Notes: generated from the letters alone by a model not told the origin. A DNA stretch of 42,405 nucleotides from Nitrosopumilus sp. (GCA_029862745.1 JAOTWS010000011.1:1-42405); one strand, 5' to 3'; counted from the first letter of the stretch, positions 1 through 8,489 are shown. A program made the numbers and translations.

Positions 1-582
1 CATTATATCGTGGTTAACATGTTCTGCATCCTCAAATTCAATAGAAATCTCCATTGCTTCTCCTGCAGTTGGCATTGAAGTCCAAACTGAAACTTTTGTG
101 CCATCTGATAACATTCCGGTAGCAGATGCAGCACCTTCCATGTGCATCATTTCACCGTTGTCATCATGATCTTCTTTTTCAGCTTCTACTTCTTGTACTA
201 TGATCAAACCTTTCATCCAAGGATGTACCATACAGAAATAAGGAACTTCACCTACTACTGTTGGAGTCCATTCAAATGAATTGGCTGCCATCAATAAACC
301 AGTATCGAATTCGCCACTTGGTCCACCATCTGGTGTTCCTGCTGTATACGTGTGTGCTGCAGTATCAGTATTTGACATGATTACTTTACCACCAACATCT
401 ACTGTTGCAGTACTTGGAATGTAACATCCATCTGGACTAGTTTCACAACCTGGTGCGCCAGAACCTAATGCTGGAACGATTGTGACTTCTGAGTGATCTG
501 CAAAAGCAGCTGGTGTCATTGCGACAATACCTGCTGCAATAGCAAATAGTACGAAGAATGAGCTAATTGCTTTAGTCTTCAT
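1..582 (-). CDS. Secreted plastocyanin-like blue copper protein (3' end beyond window)
   Basis: The reading frame is open from the ATG at 582 to the window edge (194 codons, C-terminus missing). Residues 1-29 form a signal peptide ending in AFA. A cupredoxin domain follows, with a complete type-1 copper set: His77 (AAHTYT), then Cys117, His120 and Met123 in PYFCMVHPWMKG. Two Cys near residues 46 and 53 may form a disulfide. After the cupredoxin comes a His/Asp/Glu/Met-rich linker (about residues 130-150) and the start of a second beta domain. Ammonia-oxidising archaea use many such small copper proteins for extracellular electron transfer in place of cytochrome c, and this role is inferred from the family. 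On the minus strand, TTTTTATG at about 607-614 fits a TATA box for a leaderless start at 582. Confidence 0.93.
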   Translation of the reverse strand, partial: MKTKAISSFFVLFAIAAGIVAMTPAAFADHSEVTIVPALGSGAPGCETSPDGCYIPSTATVDVGGKVIMSNTDTAAHTYTAGTPDGGPSGEFDTGLLMAANSFEWTPTVVGEVPYFCMVHPWMKGLIIVQEVEAEKEDHDDNGEMMHMEGAASATGMLSDGTKVSVWTSMPTAGEAMEISIEFEDAEHVNHDIM

Positions 583-641
583 TAGATTGAATACTTGTTC
601 GGATACATAAAAACCTCACTGGAATTTTCAGTTATGAAATA

Positions 642-1457
642 TTAATTTTTTCTAGATTGGTACAACTTTAGAATTCCAAAAATAGGAATTCCAATATACA
701 TTCCAATGTTTAGAAGAATTATAGATATGCCGTACCCTAACATCTTTTCCTCTGAATCAATGTTAACGTGGTTCAATAATGATAATGATGATAGCATTGG
801 AGTTAATGTCACTTTTGTAAATTCTTTGAAAATTGGATGCTCTCTTTCAAAGTCTGCAACTGTTGGTGAAAATGAATAATAAAATTGATTAAAAGATGTC
901 ATAAATGCCATACCTGAACTTGTTTTTAGAATTGTATTGTCTCTAAGTTCTCTTAATTGTTGAACTTGAGGTGCAAACTCAGAACCATATGTAGCAGTTG
1001 CAATTAGGCATCCCCCATTTTCTCCATCTACTTTGTTATTATCAATTGTTGGTTGAGCATAAACATCACCTACTAAAATATCAAAAGAGACTGTTTCTGG
1101 CGGAATTGGTTGAAACAAAATTCCCTCTATTGTAAAATCCATGGTATAAATTCCCTCACCTAAATTGAATTCAATTGGAATTTTCACAGATCCAACTGAT
1201 GTATGCGTAAGTGGAATTGGTCCAAAAACAGTCTCCCCATCTTTTGAAACTGAAATCGTATAATCAATATGTTCTTGAATTTTTTTTGTTTGAGGATTGA
1301 TAAAATCTATATTTATTTTAGTTTGAGTATTTGGATCAATCTTATCATACGTTAATTTGACATCAAGTGTTCCTTTCTCAGTTACCATAGTTTGCTCTTC
1401 TGCAAATGCTGGAATAATTAATAATGGAATTAACAATAACATTAGTAAAAATTTCAT
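642..1457 (-). CDS. Secreted CFI-box protein with C-terminal membrane anchor
   Basis: 271 residues. The N-terminus is a signal peptide (MKFLLMLLLIPLLIIPAFA). A beta-rich ectodomain of about 110 residues follows (threonine- and valine-rich, Ig/CARDB-like in appearance). Near residue 148 is the motif GGCLIATATYGSE, the hallmark of the CFI-box C-terminal module common in thaumarchaeal exported proteins, with the helical PQVQQLRELRDNTIL and FYYSFSPTVADFEREHP segments typical of it. The protein ends with a hydrophobic segment (about residues 243-262) and the basic tail QSRKN, so it is probably anchored by its C-terminus with the ectodomain outside. Substrate and partner are unknown. It diverges from the next gene. 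A TATA-like TTTTATTTG lies about 27 bp before the ATG. Confidence 0.85.
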   Translation of the reverse strand: MKFLLMLLLIPLLIIPAFAEEQTMVTEKGTLDVKLTYDKIDPNTQTKINIDFINPQTKKIQEHIDYTISVSKDGETVFGPIPLTHTSVGSVKIPIEFNLGEGIYTMDFTIEGILFQPIPPETVSFDILVGDVYAQPTIDNNKVDGENGGCLIATATYGSEFAPQVQQLRELRDNTILKTSSGMAFMTSFNQFYYSFSPTVADFEREHPIFKEFTKVTLTPMLSSLSLLNHVNIDSEEKMLGYGISIILLNIGMYIGIPIFGILKLYQSRKN

Positions 1458-1538
1458 AGATTATCTTTTAATTTGACAAATAAAAGTTGTACTCTAATTT
1501 TCATAAAAAATTACTGCGCATAGAAATTCTATACCATC

Positions 1539-1546
1539 TTTAAATA
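1539..1546 (+). promoter_or_regulatory. TATA box of the 1569 gene
   Basis: TTTAAATA ends 23 bp before the TTG start codon. The expected transcription start (about 26 bp downstream of the box centre) coincides with the start codon, so the message should be leaderless. This supports the TTG at 1569 as the real start. Confidence 0.6.
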
Positions 1547-1568
1547 TGGAATAAACATAAATTCTATA

Positions 1569-3269
1569 TTGAATAACAAGTTTGCAATATTACTAATCAT
1601 CATAGGCATTTTCACCATTCCAATAATTCTTCCAAACGCATTTGCTCATGGACTTGGTGGTGATCAAGCTGAACCTATCAGCTTTGGTGGAATGGAAGTA
1701 ACTGTTCGAACCCAATTAAGTCCATCTGATATTACTGTTGGTGAAATTAATTCTGCAAATATGCAAGTACGTTTCTTTGATACACTAACTGATGAAAATC
1801 TTGATAAAGTTACATATCGAATAGAAGTCTGGCAAAGTGGAGAACTTTTAGCTAGAAATTTGTTTTATGATTTAGATGGAAGATTAGATGTTAAAATTAA
1901 ACCTCAACCCACATGTAATAAAACCCATCTTGAAGAATGTTCAATTTATGGTGGCTCTGAACATGTAAGTGCACCAGGTGCTCTATTTGTTCAAGGTGCA
2001 GCATGTACTGATGATAATTTAGACATTTGCGCAAGACCATCAATCACAGGCCCAATATTTGTAAAAGGTGGTTTATACAAAATTAGAGTTGATATTGAGG
2101 CTGCTACTAGTCCAAGAACTATATTAGCTAATTTGCTTAGCTATGAAACTTTTGTTAGTGTTGCACAGGAACAAAACTTTTTTCTAAAGACTGCAAATGC
2201 TGAAGAAATCCCAGTCATTATAAAAACATACTATGATGATGTTGATAACTTCAAATTTGATCAATCAGACAATTCTATCTCATTTGATATGCCATTTGAT
2301 TGGAGTCCATCATATGTTGATTTAGTACAAGTTGTTCATGAAGAAGTCAGAGTTCCAAAGACTTTTACACCTTATGCAGAAGGAAAACAATTCAAAGGAT
2401 ATGTTAATGGAGTGGAAATTGATCAGAGGGCATTACTTAATGATCCGTATTCACATGATGATACCAATATCATTCATTTTCTAATTACCAAAAATGAATT
2501 ACAAAAAATCAATGAAAAACTGGGATCAGACAACTACGACAATCCAAAAATGGATTTAAAACTAGTACCTTTATCTGAAGCTTCAAAAAGTTCAACAGAA
2601 TTTTATCTTGTTGATACTGTTAATCATAAACAAATTCCAACAACTGTGAATATCTCATGGGATGGAAAGTATGGAGCTAATCAAGAAATTCCATTTGAGT
2701 TTACATTCTTTAATGAAAACAGGGAGCTAATCAAAGATATTCATTATGCATACTTTGTTTTTGATGAATCTGACAAAGAAATAGCAAGTAATGTGGGTGA
2801 TGATCCCTCAATGCTTGGAATTCTTTCTACTGAAGGAATTGACATTCAAAGAATTTTTGTTCCTTCTCAAGGTCAAATTAGAGTTGATGTCAAAGTTTTA
2901 GGAACTGGATTAGACTATAATCCAAAGTATGCTGGGATTGGTTCCGCAATTATTGAGATTGGACCTGGTTTGTCAACTTCAGTACCTGAGAAAGTACCAA
3001 TTCCTAGTTGGATTAAAAATAATGCTGAATGGTGGGCAGCTGATCAAATTGATGACAACTCGTTTGTTCAAGGTATTCAATATTTAATTAAAGAAAATAT
3101 TTTAAAGATTCCATCAACCTCACAGGGATCTAGCTCTGGCTCAAACGAAATTCCTATGTGGATTAAAAACAACGCAGGTTGGTGGGCTGATGGATCAATT
3201 GATGATGGTTCTTTTATTCAAGGCATTCAATTTTTGATTAAAGAAGGAATAATGAAGATTCAATCATAG
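1569..3269 (+). CDS. Large secreted protein with two C-terminal tryptophan-rich repeats
   Basis: 566 residues with a TTG start. Residues 1-26 are a signal peptide (hydrophobic core, then NAFAHG). The body (about 30-470) is beta-rich, with several Cys ([20 protein letters not shown]) that could form disulfides outside the cell. I recognise no catalytic motif. The segment MPFDWSP is shared as MPFDWTE with the next large protein (3511), and the two are paralogues along their length (for example GGLYK, VVTYYD/IKTYYD, FDMPFDW). The C-terminus carries two repeats of about 37 residues, with consensus IPxWIKNNAxWW then IDDxSFxQGIQ and LIKE, encoded at about 3000-3110 and 3150-3258. The second repeat is duplicated exactly at 7350-7453. 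Probably a cell-surface protein. Confidence 0.88.
   Translation: MNNKFAILLIIIGIFTIPIILPNAFAHGLGGDQAEPISFGGMEVTVRTQLSPSDITVGEINSANMQVRFFDTLTDENLDKVTYRIEVWQSGELLARNLFYDLDGRLDVKIKPQPTCNKTHLEECSIYGGSEHVSAPGALFVQGAACTDDNLDICARPSITGPIFVKGGLYKIRVDIEAATSPRTILANLLSYETFVSVAQEQNFFLKTANAEEIPVIIKTYYDDVDNFKFDQSDNSISFDMPFDWSPSYVDLVQVVHEEVRVPKTFTPYAEGKQFKGYVNGVEIDQRALLNDPYSHDDTNIIHFLITKNELQKINEKLGSDNYDNPKMDLKLVPLSEASKSSTEFYLVDTVNHKQIPTTVNISWDGKYGANQEIPFEFTFFNENRELIKDIHYAYFVFDESDKEIASNVGDDPSMLGILSTEGIDIQRIFVPSQGQIRVDVKVLGTGLDYNPKYAGIGSAIIEIGPGLSTSVPEKVPIPSWIKNNAEWWAADQIDDNSFVQGIQYLIKENILKIPSTSQGSSSGSNEIPMWIKNNAGWWADGSIDDGSFIQGIQFLIKEGIMKIQS
3000..3258 (+). repeat. Tandem tryptophan-repeat pair in the 1569 protein
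   Basis: Two copies of a module of about 37 codons (3000-3110 and 3150-3258) are joined by a Ser/Gly linker ([11 protein letters not shown]). Both begin IPxWIKNNA, then WW, IDD, a QGIQ turn and LIKE. The second copy is identical at the nucleotide level to 7350-7453. Confidence 0.9.
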
Positions 3270-3272
3270 GTT

Positions 3273-3280
3273 TTTAAATA
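3273..3280 (+). promoter_or_regulatory. TATA box of the 3303 small gene
   Basis: TTTAAATA sits 23 bp upstream of the ATG at 3303, the spacing expected for a leaderless transcript. It starts only a few bases after the stop codon of the preceding gene, so 3303-5064 is probably its own transcription unit. Confidence 0.55.
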
Positions 3281-3302
3281 AATTAAGTAAAGTGATATTG
3301 TT

Positions 3303-3509
3303 ATGAAAGACATCAATGACATTATGCCCAAAATCCCAAACATGAGATGGGGAGCTTTGATGAACAAAGCGCCAACCAATGATAAAGTTGAAGAAATGAA
3401 CAAAATTTTCCCAGATAATGGCAAATGGCATACTGTATTTGAAGAAAAAGATCTGGTCACCATTGATGGAAAAGAAATACGCAAAAAAGATCCTAGCAAG
3501 TGGACATAG
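3303..3509 (+). CDS. Small conserved-looking hypothetical protein, 68 aa
   Basis: Not recognised. It is a soluble, highly charged 68-residue protein with two Pro/Trp-containing stretches (MPKIPNMRWG, DPSKWT) and no signal peptide or Cys. Three things support it as a real gene: a correctly spaced TATA box, an ATG start, and a stop codon (3507-3509) lying one base before the TTG of the following secreted protein, which implies translational coupling. The frames overlapping it on the other strand are shadows. Confidence 0.65.
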   Translation: MKDINDIMPKIPNMRWGALMNKAPTNDKVEEMNKIFPDNGKWHTVFEEKDLVTIDGKEIRKKDPSKWT

Positions 3510-3510
3510 T

Positions 3511-5064
3511 TTGCAAAATCTATCACTAATCACAATTTTAATTATTTCTGCTGCATTTGTATTGGGATTTCATAATGCATACGGTCATGGTGTAGGAAAT
3601 GAAACTTTTCCACCTGTAGAATTAGATGGAAAACTTGTTACTTTGGAAGTGTCCTCTTCAAAAAATGATCCAAATACAAAAGATGATCAACAAATATCTA
3701 TTTCATTGATTAATTTTGATTCAAAAGTTACTTTACGTGATACCACTTTTCTGATAAAATCTGAACGTGGAGAGCAATTTCTCTTTGAACAAGAATTTAA
3801 GGCAGACAATGGTTTCATAGTTTTTAATTTTGTATCTGAAGACAATGATTCAATTATAGTAGAAACTGAGAACGGTGGTAATTTTTTCAGTTCTTTATTG
3901 GGACTTGAAAGTAAACTAGTGAATGTAAAAGGACCAAGACTTAGTGAAGGCGGTCTGTACAAATTTGATATTAAGGTACTTACTGCTAATGACTATTCTA
4001 AAAAATTAGAAAAACCATTGACATTCAATGCAGGAATTTCTATTGCTCAGACAATTAGATATGATTTTATTGATCCAAATTTCGGAGAACAAAATATTCA
4101 TGTTGTAACATACTATGATGAAATTTCCAATTTTAATTATGATTTTATTTCAAAGAAAATCTCTTATTTCATGCCATTTGATTGGACTGAATCTAACATT
4201 AATCAAACATCTGTTGTTCATCAAGAACTTGTAATTCCAAAAAAATTTGGTGATTTACTATCTTCTGGATTTTCTATATATGTAAATGAAGTAAAACTGT
4301 CTGATGATGTTATAAATATTGATGATTTTTTTTCTGATGAACGCGTTGTCCATTTTATTATTTATCAAAGAGAATTGATGAATGTTTTTCATAGTAAGGA
4401 AAATCACAATGGAATGAATTTTGTAATCCAACCAGATCCTGATTATATTCATTTGAGTTCAGTTACTGATAATGGTCAATTTAGAATTATGACTACTTGG
4501 GAGCCTGAGATTCTAAAATCTAATTCAAATGCAAAAATAATTTTTGATGTCACAGATGTTTTCTTAAAAAATAAACCAGTTTCTACACAATATTATTTCT
4601 CAATCACTCAAAATGATCGTATTATATTTGAGCAAAGCGGAATAAGTACTGATTCTAAAGATGAGCAAAATGTTGTAGAATTTTTTATTCCCGCTGATGT
4701 TACAGGAATTGTACATCTTAATTTTAAAAATTTAAACAACAACAATCTTGCAAAGGCAACTATTCCAATTGTTATTGATAGAATTAATACTCTAGAAATT
4801 ATTATTCCTGATTGGATTCGAAATAGTGCATTATGGTGGTCTGAGGATCAAATTGATGATGATACTTTCATTCAAGGAATTGAATATCTTATCAAAAATC
4901 AAATAATAGTAATCCCTTCAACACAACAGGAAACTTCAAACTCTCAAGAAATTCCTGATTGGATTAAAAATAATGCTAAATGGTGGATATCTAATCAAAT
5001 TGATGACAAAACATTTGCTCAAGGGTTAGAATTTTTAATTAAAAATGGAATAATTCATGTATGA
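3511..5064 (+). CDS. Large secreted protein with two C-terminal tryptophan-rich repeats (paralogue of 1569)
   Basis: The frame is open from 3418, but the signal peptide (QNLSLITILIISAAFVLGF, then HNAYGHG) begins right after the TTG at 3511, one base past the upstream stop, so I place the start there (517 aa). The mature protein is beta-rich and parallels the 1569 protein: GG(L/Y)YKFDI, VTYYDEISNFNYDF, MPFDWTE, VVHQELVIPK. It has no cysteine pattern or catalytic motif that I recognise. Two C-terminal repeats (IPDWIRNSALWW and IPDWIKNNAKWW, each followed by QIDD and an LIKN helix) lie at about 4804-4916 and 4951-5061. Presumably it is exported and surface-attached. Confidence 0.85.
   Translation: MQNLSLITILIISAAFVLGFHNAYGHGVGNETFPPVELDGKLVTLEVSSSKNDPNTKDDQQISISLINFDSKVTLRDTTFLIKSERGEQFLFEQEFKADNGFIVFNFVSEDNDSIIVETENGGNFFSSLLGLESKLVNVKGPRLSEGGLYKFDIKVLTANDYSKKLEKPLTFNAGISIAQTIRYDFIDPNFGEQNIHVVTYYDEISNFNYDFISKKISYFMPFDWTESNINQTSVVHQELVIPKKFGDLLSSGFSIYVNEVKLSDDVINIDDFFSDERVVHFIIYQRELMNVFHSKENHNGMNFVIQPDPDYIHLSSVTDNGQFRIMTTWEPEILKSNSNAKIIFDVTDVFLKNKPVSTQYYFSITQNDRIIFEQSGISTDSKDEQNVVEFFIPADVTGIVHLNFKNLNNNNLAKATIPIVIDRINTLEIIIPDWIRNSALWWSEDQIDDDTFIQGIEYLIKNQIIVIPSTQQETSNSQEIPDWIKNNAKWWISNQIDDKTFAQGLEFLIKNGIIHV
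4804..5061 (+). repeat. Tandem tryptophan-repeat pair in the 3511 protein
   Basis: Two copies of the module of about 37 codons (IPDWIRNSALWW..., IPDWIKNNAKWW...) are separated by a short TQQETSNSQE linker. The nucleotide sequences differ from the 1569 pair, so these are older copies than the 3150/7350 pair. Confidence 0.88.
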
Positions 5065-5126
5065 TTATACTAGTTCGAAAAATGAACCAGTCCTTTTAAA
5101 TCTGAAAAAATGTCAACTCTATTACT

Positions 5127-5519
5127 TTGTTTAAACCTGAAAGTATAGTTGAAAGAAAATCAGTCTTATTCTCAATTGTTGTAACTGGAGTTATAGCAAT
5201 ATTGTCTTTACCAATTATTGTTCCTCATCTATTACATGGCTATCACTTGGCGCATATTTTTTTGCATATTGGTGGACTAAGTCTTGCTGTGTTCATTTCA
5301 GTAATTGCAGGATTTGCATATTATAGGTTGAGGACAAAACGACTTTTATTTAGCACTACAGCATTTACTAACTTTATTGGTGCTGAAATTTTTTTATTAG
5401 TAGATGCAACATGGCCTACCATCTATGATTTTGATATGATGTCTATTTCTGAAATAGGACATTTATTGACGTTTATAACATTAGGGTTACTAGCGTTAGG
5501 AGTATTTAGAAATGACTGA
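5127..5519 (+). CDS. Small four-helix integral membrane protein
   Basis: 130 residues with a TTG start. Four hydrophobic segments are apparent: about residues 13-33, 39-65, 78-95 and 106-126. His residues cluster in the first half (VPHLLHGYHLAHIFLHIGG). It overlaps the downstream regulator gene by 8 bp, so the two are translationally coupled. TTTTAAAT at about 5093-5100 fits a TATA box for the TTG. I do not recognise the family. Membrane protein plus winged-helix regulator pairs are common in archaea, and the His cluster suggests metal or haem binding, but that is only a guess. Confidence 0.75.
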   Translation: MFKPESIVERKSVLFSIVVTGVIAILSLPIIVPHLLHGYHLAHIFLHIGGLSLAVFISVIAGFAYYRLRTKRLLFSTTAFTNFIGAEIFLLVDATWPTIYDFDMMSISEIGHLLTFITLGLLALGVFRND

Positions 5520-6012
5520 CAGAGATTCACAAATTCAACAAATCATTGAAAAAAATCCAGGAATCCAATTTCGTGAAATTATGCGTTCATCTGGATTAAA
5601 AAATGGTGTATTGAGCCATTATTTAGGAAAATTAGAAAAAAATGGAATTATTAAAGCAAAACGAGGTCCAAGGCAAATAAGATTCTACCCTCCTCGAATT
5701 ACTGAAGACGAAACCATAATCATCAAAGCCCTAAGAAAACAAACTCCTCGTGATCTTATACTTGCATTAGTAAAAGAAGATGGATTAGAATTTTCACAAC
5801 TAGTAAACGAGGTTAAAAAATCACCATCAACTGTTTCACTTTATCTATCCCAACTTGTTGAAGATGAACTAGTAGAAGTAAAATTAGTTCAACTCAAAAA
5901 GAGATATTATATTAAAGCAAGAGATCTGATAGATAAATTAGTTGAAGACCATAGGCCTGGATTACTTGAGAAACCAACTTCTGGATTTGAAGATATTTTC
6001 AACTCTTTTTAG
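5512..6012 (+). CDS. Tandem winged-helix transcriptional regulator
   Basis: 166 residues holding two winged-helix domains. The first (about 5-65) has NPGIQFREIMRSSG, LSHYLGKLEKNGIIK and a basic wing RGPRQIRFYP. The second (about 70-150) has TPRDLILALVKEDG, SPSTVSLYLSQLVEDELV and a wing ending KKRYYIK. This two-domain arrangement is typical of archaeal MarR/ArsR-like regulators that bind DNA as dimers. No metal- or ligand-binding motif is obvious. It is coupled to the membrane protein upstream (8-bp overlap) and to the secreted repeat protein downstream (about 26-bp overlap), so a role in controlling this surface operon is inferred. Confidence 0.85.
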   Translation: MTDRDSQIQQIIEKNPGIQFREIMRSSGLKNGVLSHYLGKLEKNGIIKAKRGPRQIRFYPPRITEDETIIIKALRKQTPRDLILALVKEDGLEFSQLVNEVKKSPSTVSLYLSQLVEDELVEVKLVQLKKRYYIKARDLIDKLVEDHRPGLLEKPTSGFEDIFNSF

Positions 6013-7228
6013 ATCTTCAGAATCAAAAATTCTATTTCTGTTTGTATTATTATTTTTAATCTTGGTTGTTCCTCAAGTAGCATATGCTAATGTTTATGTC
6101 CCATTACATGAATATCTAGGATATTTTGATTCGACTGGAATCTATACAGTAGTTGGAAATGTTAAAAATGAAAATCATTTTGCAATAATTCCAACAATCA
6201 CTGTATCTGTAATTGATGATTATAAAACTATGTCAAAAACAATCAAGCATGTTCCTTTAGGTGCTGGTAAGGAAATACCATTTAAAATAAAGTTTCCAGA
6301 ATTAATATCCAACACTCCAATTCTTATGAATCCTGAGATAATTTTTGATAAAACCATAAAAAATGAAATTCCAATTCAAGTACTTTATGATAAAACCTTA
6401 ATCAAACACAGTGATGGACACATTTCAGGAAGAATTCAAAATACCGGTGAAAAAACTATCTATTATCCTAAAATTTATGCAGTAGTTCATGGTTATGAAC
6501 TGGTATTAGATATTACACAAAATATTGAATTTATTGAAAAAATTGAGCCAGAAGAAATTGTTGAATTTTCAATGTATCCTGACCCATCAATTACTGCCGA
6601 TGTTTTTTATTATAGCTGTTTTGCACCAGTAGACACTACCGTAATTCCAGTAACTGCGAAGAAGAATGGAGGGGAATTTGATTTTCGATATGATTCAGGT
6701 GCATGGTATTCAGCCGCTGAATTCAGTAATGATGGAACAACCCTTACTATGCGTGGATACAATAGTTATCCGCTTCAAACATACGCTAATTTTGAATTTC
6801 CACCAATTACAGGCAAAGAAAAGTTTGATGTTACAATAAATGACAAGCCTATAGAATTCATTCAGAGTGTTGATGAGATGGATCAATGGCATGTTGCATT
6901 TATTGTAGAACCACACTCACAAGGAATTCTAAAAATTACTGGCTTTGAAAAAGGATTACCTCCTGAAATTCCTCAATGGATTAAAATAAACGCTAAATGG
7001 TGGATATCTGATCAAATCTCTGATTCTGAATTCATGAAGGGAATAGATTTTTTATTCAAAAAAGGAACAATATTTGTTGCAGATAAACAGTTCATTGTAG
7101 AATCTGACTGGTATATTCCATCTTGGTTCAAGACCACTGCATTATGGTGGTCTGAAGAAAAAATTTCTGATGATGATCTTCTAAATGCAATTGAAAATCT
7201 TGTGAAACAAAAAATAATTGTAATTTAA
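5987..7228 (+). CDS. Secreted protein with two C-terminal tryptophan-rich repeats
   Basis: The frame is open from 5942, but the TTG at 5987 gives a classic signal peptide (KIFSTLFRSSESK, hydrophobic ILFLFVLLFLILVV, then PQVAYA), so I choose it (413 aa). It overlaps the regulator gene by 26 bp. The ectodomain has a beta-sandwich look, with GKxxNxxxxx-type strands (YTVVGNVKNENHF, SGRIQNTGEKTIYYP) resembling FxLYD/CARDB domains. The repeats IPQWIKINAKWW (about 6967-7077) and IPSWFKTTALWW (about 7117-7225) close the protein. They are the most diverged copies of the module in this window. Function unknown; probably a surface protein controlled together with the membrane protein/regulator pair. Confidence 0.83.
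   Translation: MKIFSTLFRSSESKILFLFVLLFLILVVPQVAYANVYVPLHEYLGYFDSTGIYTVVGNVKNENHFAIIPTITVSVIDDYKTMSKTIKHVPLGAGKEIPFKIKFPELISNTPILMNPEIIFDKTIKNEIPIQVLYDKTLIKHSDGHISGRIQNTGEKTIYYPKIYAVVHGYELVLDITQNIEFIEKIEPEEIVEFSMYPDPSITADVFYYSCFAPVDTTVIPVTAKKNGGEFDFRYDSGAWYSAAEFSNDGTTLTMRGYNSYPLQTYANFEFPPITGKEKFDVTINDKPIEFIQSVDEMDQWHVAFIVEPHSQGILKITGFEKGLPPEIPQWIKINAKWWISDQISDSEFMKGIDFLFKKGTIFVADKQFIVESDWYIPSWFKTTALWWSEEKISDDDLLNAIENLVKQKIIVI
6967..7225 (+). repeat. Tandem tryptophan-repeat pair in the 5987 protein
   Basis: Two diverged copies of the module of about 37 codons are joined by a short linker. The aromatic triad W....WW, the (I/V)SD turn and the terminal amphipathic helix are all kept. Confidence 0.82.
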
Positions 7229-7349
7229 TCTGATGGATTCAACTAACAGTTAATTTTATTTTATTAAATATTGGTGGAAATTCATTTTCTAAAGGAAATT
7301 TTATTTTAGTAATACAATCTTTTAATATACTTCAAAATAATCTGTATGT

Positions 7350-7466
7350 ATTCCTATGTGGATTAAAAACAACGCAGGTTGGTGGGCTGATGGATCAATT
7401 GATGATGGTTCTTTTATTCAAGGCATTCAATTTTTGATTAAAGAAGGAATAATTAAAATTGAATAA
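7350..7466 (+). CDS. Solitary tryptophan-repeat micro-ORF (36 aa) in a 104-bp exact duplication
   Basis: Bases 7350-7453 match 3150-3253 without a mismatch. The ORF inside runs from ATG 7356 to TAA 7464-7466 and encodes just one repeat ([10 protein letters not shown]..., ending IIKIE). There is no signal peptide. An in-frame stop lies at 7338, so it is not the end of a longer intact gene. TTTAATATA at 7321-7329 lies about 27 bp before 7356, as a TATA box would, and this sequence is outside the duplicated part. It is either an expressed stand-alone repeat peptide or the remnant of a recombination between repeat-coding genes. The feature start marks the duplicated block; the coding part begins at 7356. 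Confidence 0.6.
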   Translation: MPMWIKNNAGWWADGSIDDGSFIQGIQFLIKEGIIKIE

Positions 7467-7502
7467 TCTTATTATACGAATTTTAATCAAGCTAAATAAC
7501 TA

Positions 7503-8279
7503 ATGTTTCCACTAAGAGATGAGAACCCACATCCTCCAGGATTCAAACCAACTATAACTTATGCACTAATCATAATTAATGTAATTGTTTTTTTTATTGA
7601 AGTAGCATATACTGGTCAAATTTTTGAATTTACAAATCAAAATACAATTAGTTTATTTTACAATTGGGGAGCTGTTCCAAATTGTGTTACTGGTGGAAGT
7701 GTGTTAAACATAGATTTTGGTTCAGGCCCTCAAAGTATTTCTTGTCCTCAAGAACCGTATTTCTCTCTATTAAGTTCAGTTTTTTTGCATGGTGGTATAA
7801 TGCATCTAGGAGGAAACATGCTGTTCTTATGGATATTTGGTGATAACATCGAACAAAAATTCGGTAAGTTGAAGTATCTTGGAATTTATCTAATATGGGG
7901 AATTCTTGCTGGATTGATCCATATTGCCGGTGATGTTAACAGTGTGATTCCTGCAGTGGGTGCATCTGGTGCAATTTCTGGAGTATTAGGAGCTTATCTA
8001 GTAATTTTCCCAACAGCAAGAATACAAACTTTTCTTATATTGGGATTTATCTGGAAAATGATGCATATCAAGGCAAAATGGTTCTTGCCTTTCTGGCTAA
8101 TTTTTCAAAATTTACTTCCATATTTTATTGGAGGATTTGGTCTTGCAGGAGATGGTGTAGCATATCTTGCTCACATTGGAGGATTTGTTGTAGGTCTAGC
8201 AACAGGTTACTTGTACAAAAAAACACACAATTCTGAGTTTATGTATGGTACAAGATATGGTTACAGATCAGATTATTGA
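7503..8279 (+). CDS. Rhomboid-family intramembrane serine protease
   Basis: 258 residues with at least six hydrophobic segments. Rhomboid hallmarks are present: HGGIMHLGGNMLFLWIFGDNIE (about residues 96-116, HxxxxHxxxN in the second core helix), the catalytic serine Ser155 in VGASGAISGVLGAY, and the catalytic histidine His224 in AHIGGFVVG. A large loop with two Cys (Cys61, Cys81) lies between the first helix and the protease core. Rhomboids cut single-pass membrane proteins within the membrane. The many secreted and anchored proteins just upstream are possible substrates, but that link is inference only. Confidence 0.93.
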   Translation: MFPLRDENPHPPGFKPTITYALIIINVIVFFIEVAYTGQIFEFTNQNTISLFYNWGAVPNCVTGGSVLNIDFGSGPQSISCPQEPYFSLLSSVFLHGGIMHLGGNMLFLWIFGDNIEQKFGKLKYLGIYLIWGILAGLIHIAGDVNSVIPAVGASGAISGVLGAYLVIFPTARIQTFLILGFIWKMMHIKAKWFLPFWLIFQNLLPYFIGGFGLAGDGVAYLAHIGGFVVGLATGYLYKKTHNSEFMYGTRYGYRSDY

Positions 8280-8312
8280 ACGCATAAATCACTGAATCTA
8301 TTTGTAATTCTT

Positions 8313-8489
8313 ATGCCGTTGATTACAGTATCAATGTACCCTGGAAGAACACAGGAACAAAAAGACGAATATGCAAAAGCAATAACAAAATCTGCAGTAG
8401 AGATTCTAAAAACAAAAGAAAATCATGTAATTGTTGTTTTTGAAGACAATCCTAAAGAAAATTGGTTTTTGGCAGGAAACCAACTGTAA
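8313..8489 (+). CDS. 4-oxalocrotonate tautomerase-family protein, 58 aa
   Basis: A small ORF from ATG 8313 to TAA 8489. It begins MPLITVSMYPGRTQEQK and continues with helix KDEYAKAITKSAVEIL and strand HVIVVFEDN, ending NWFLAGNQL. This is the beta-alpha-beta plan of the 4-OT family, whose N-terminal Pro (exposed when Met is removed) is the catalytic base. Length is normal for the family (about 60). These enzymes act as hexamers on small keto/enol acids. The physiological substrate cannot be read from the sequence. It lies 33 bp after the rhomboid gene and is followed by T-rich sequence that should end transcription. Confidence 0.85.
   Translation: MPLITVSMYPGRTQEQKDEYAKAITKSAVEILKTKENHVIVVFEDNPKENWFLAGNQL

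Noticed and set aside
3260-3533. Minus-strand ORFs of 88-89 aa opposite the small 3303 gene
   Set aside because: Shadow frames; the plus-strand gene has a TATA box and is coupled to the next gene.
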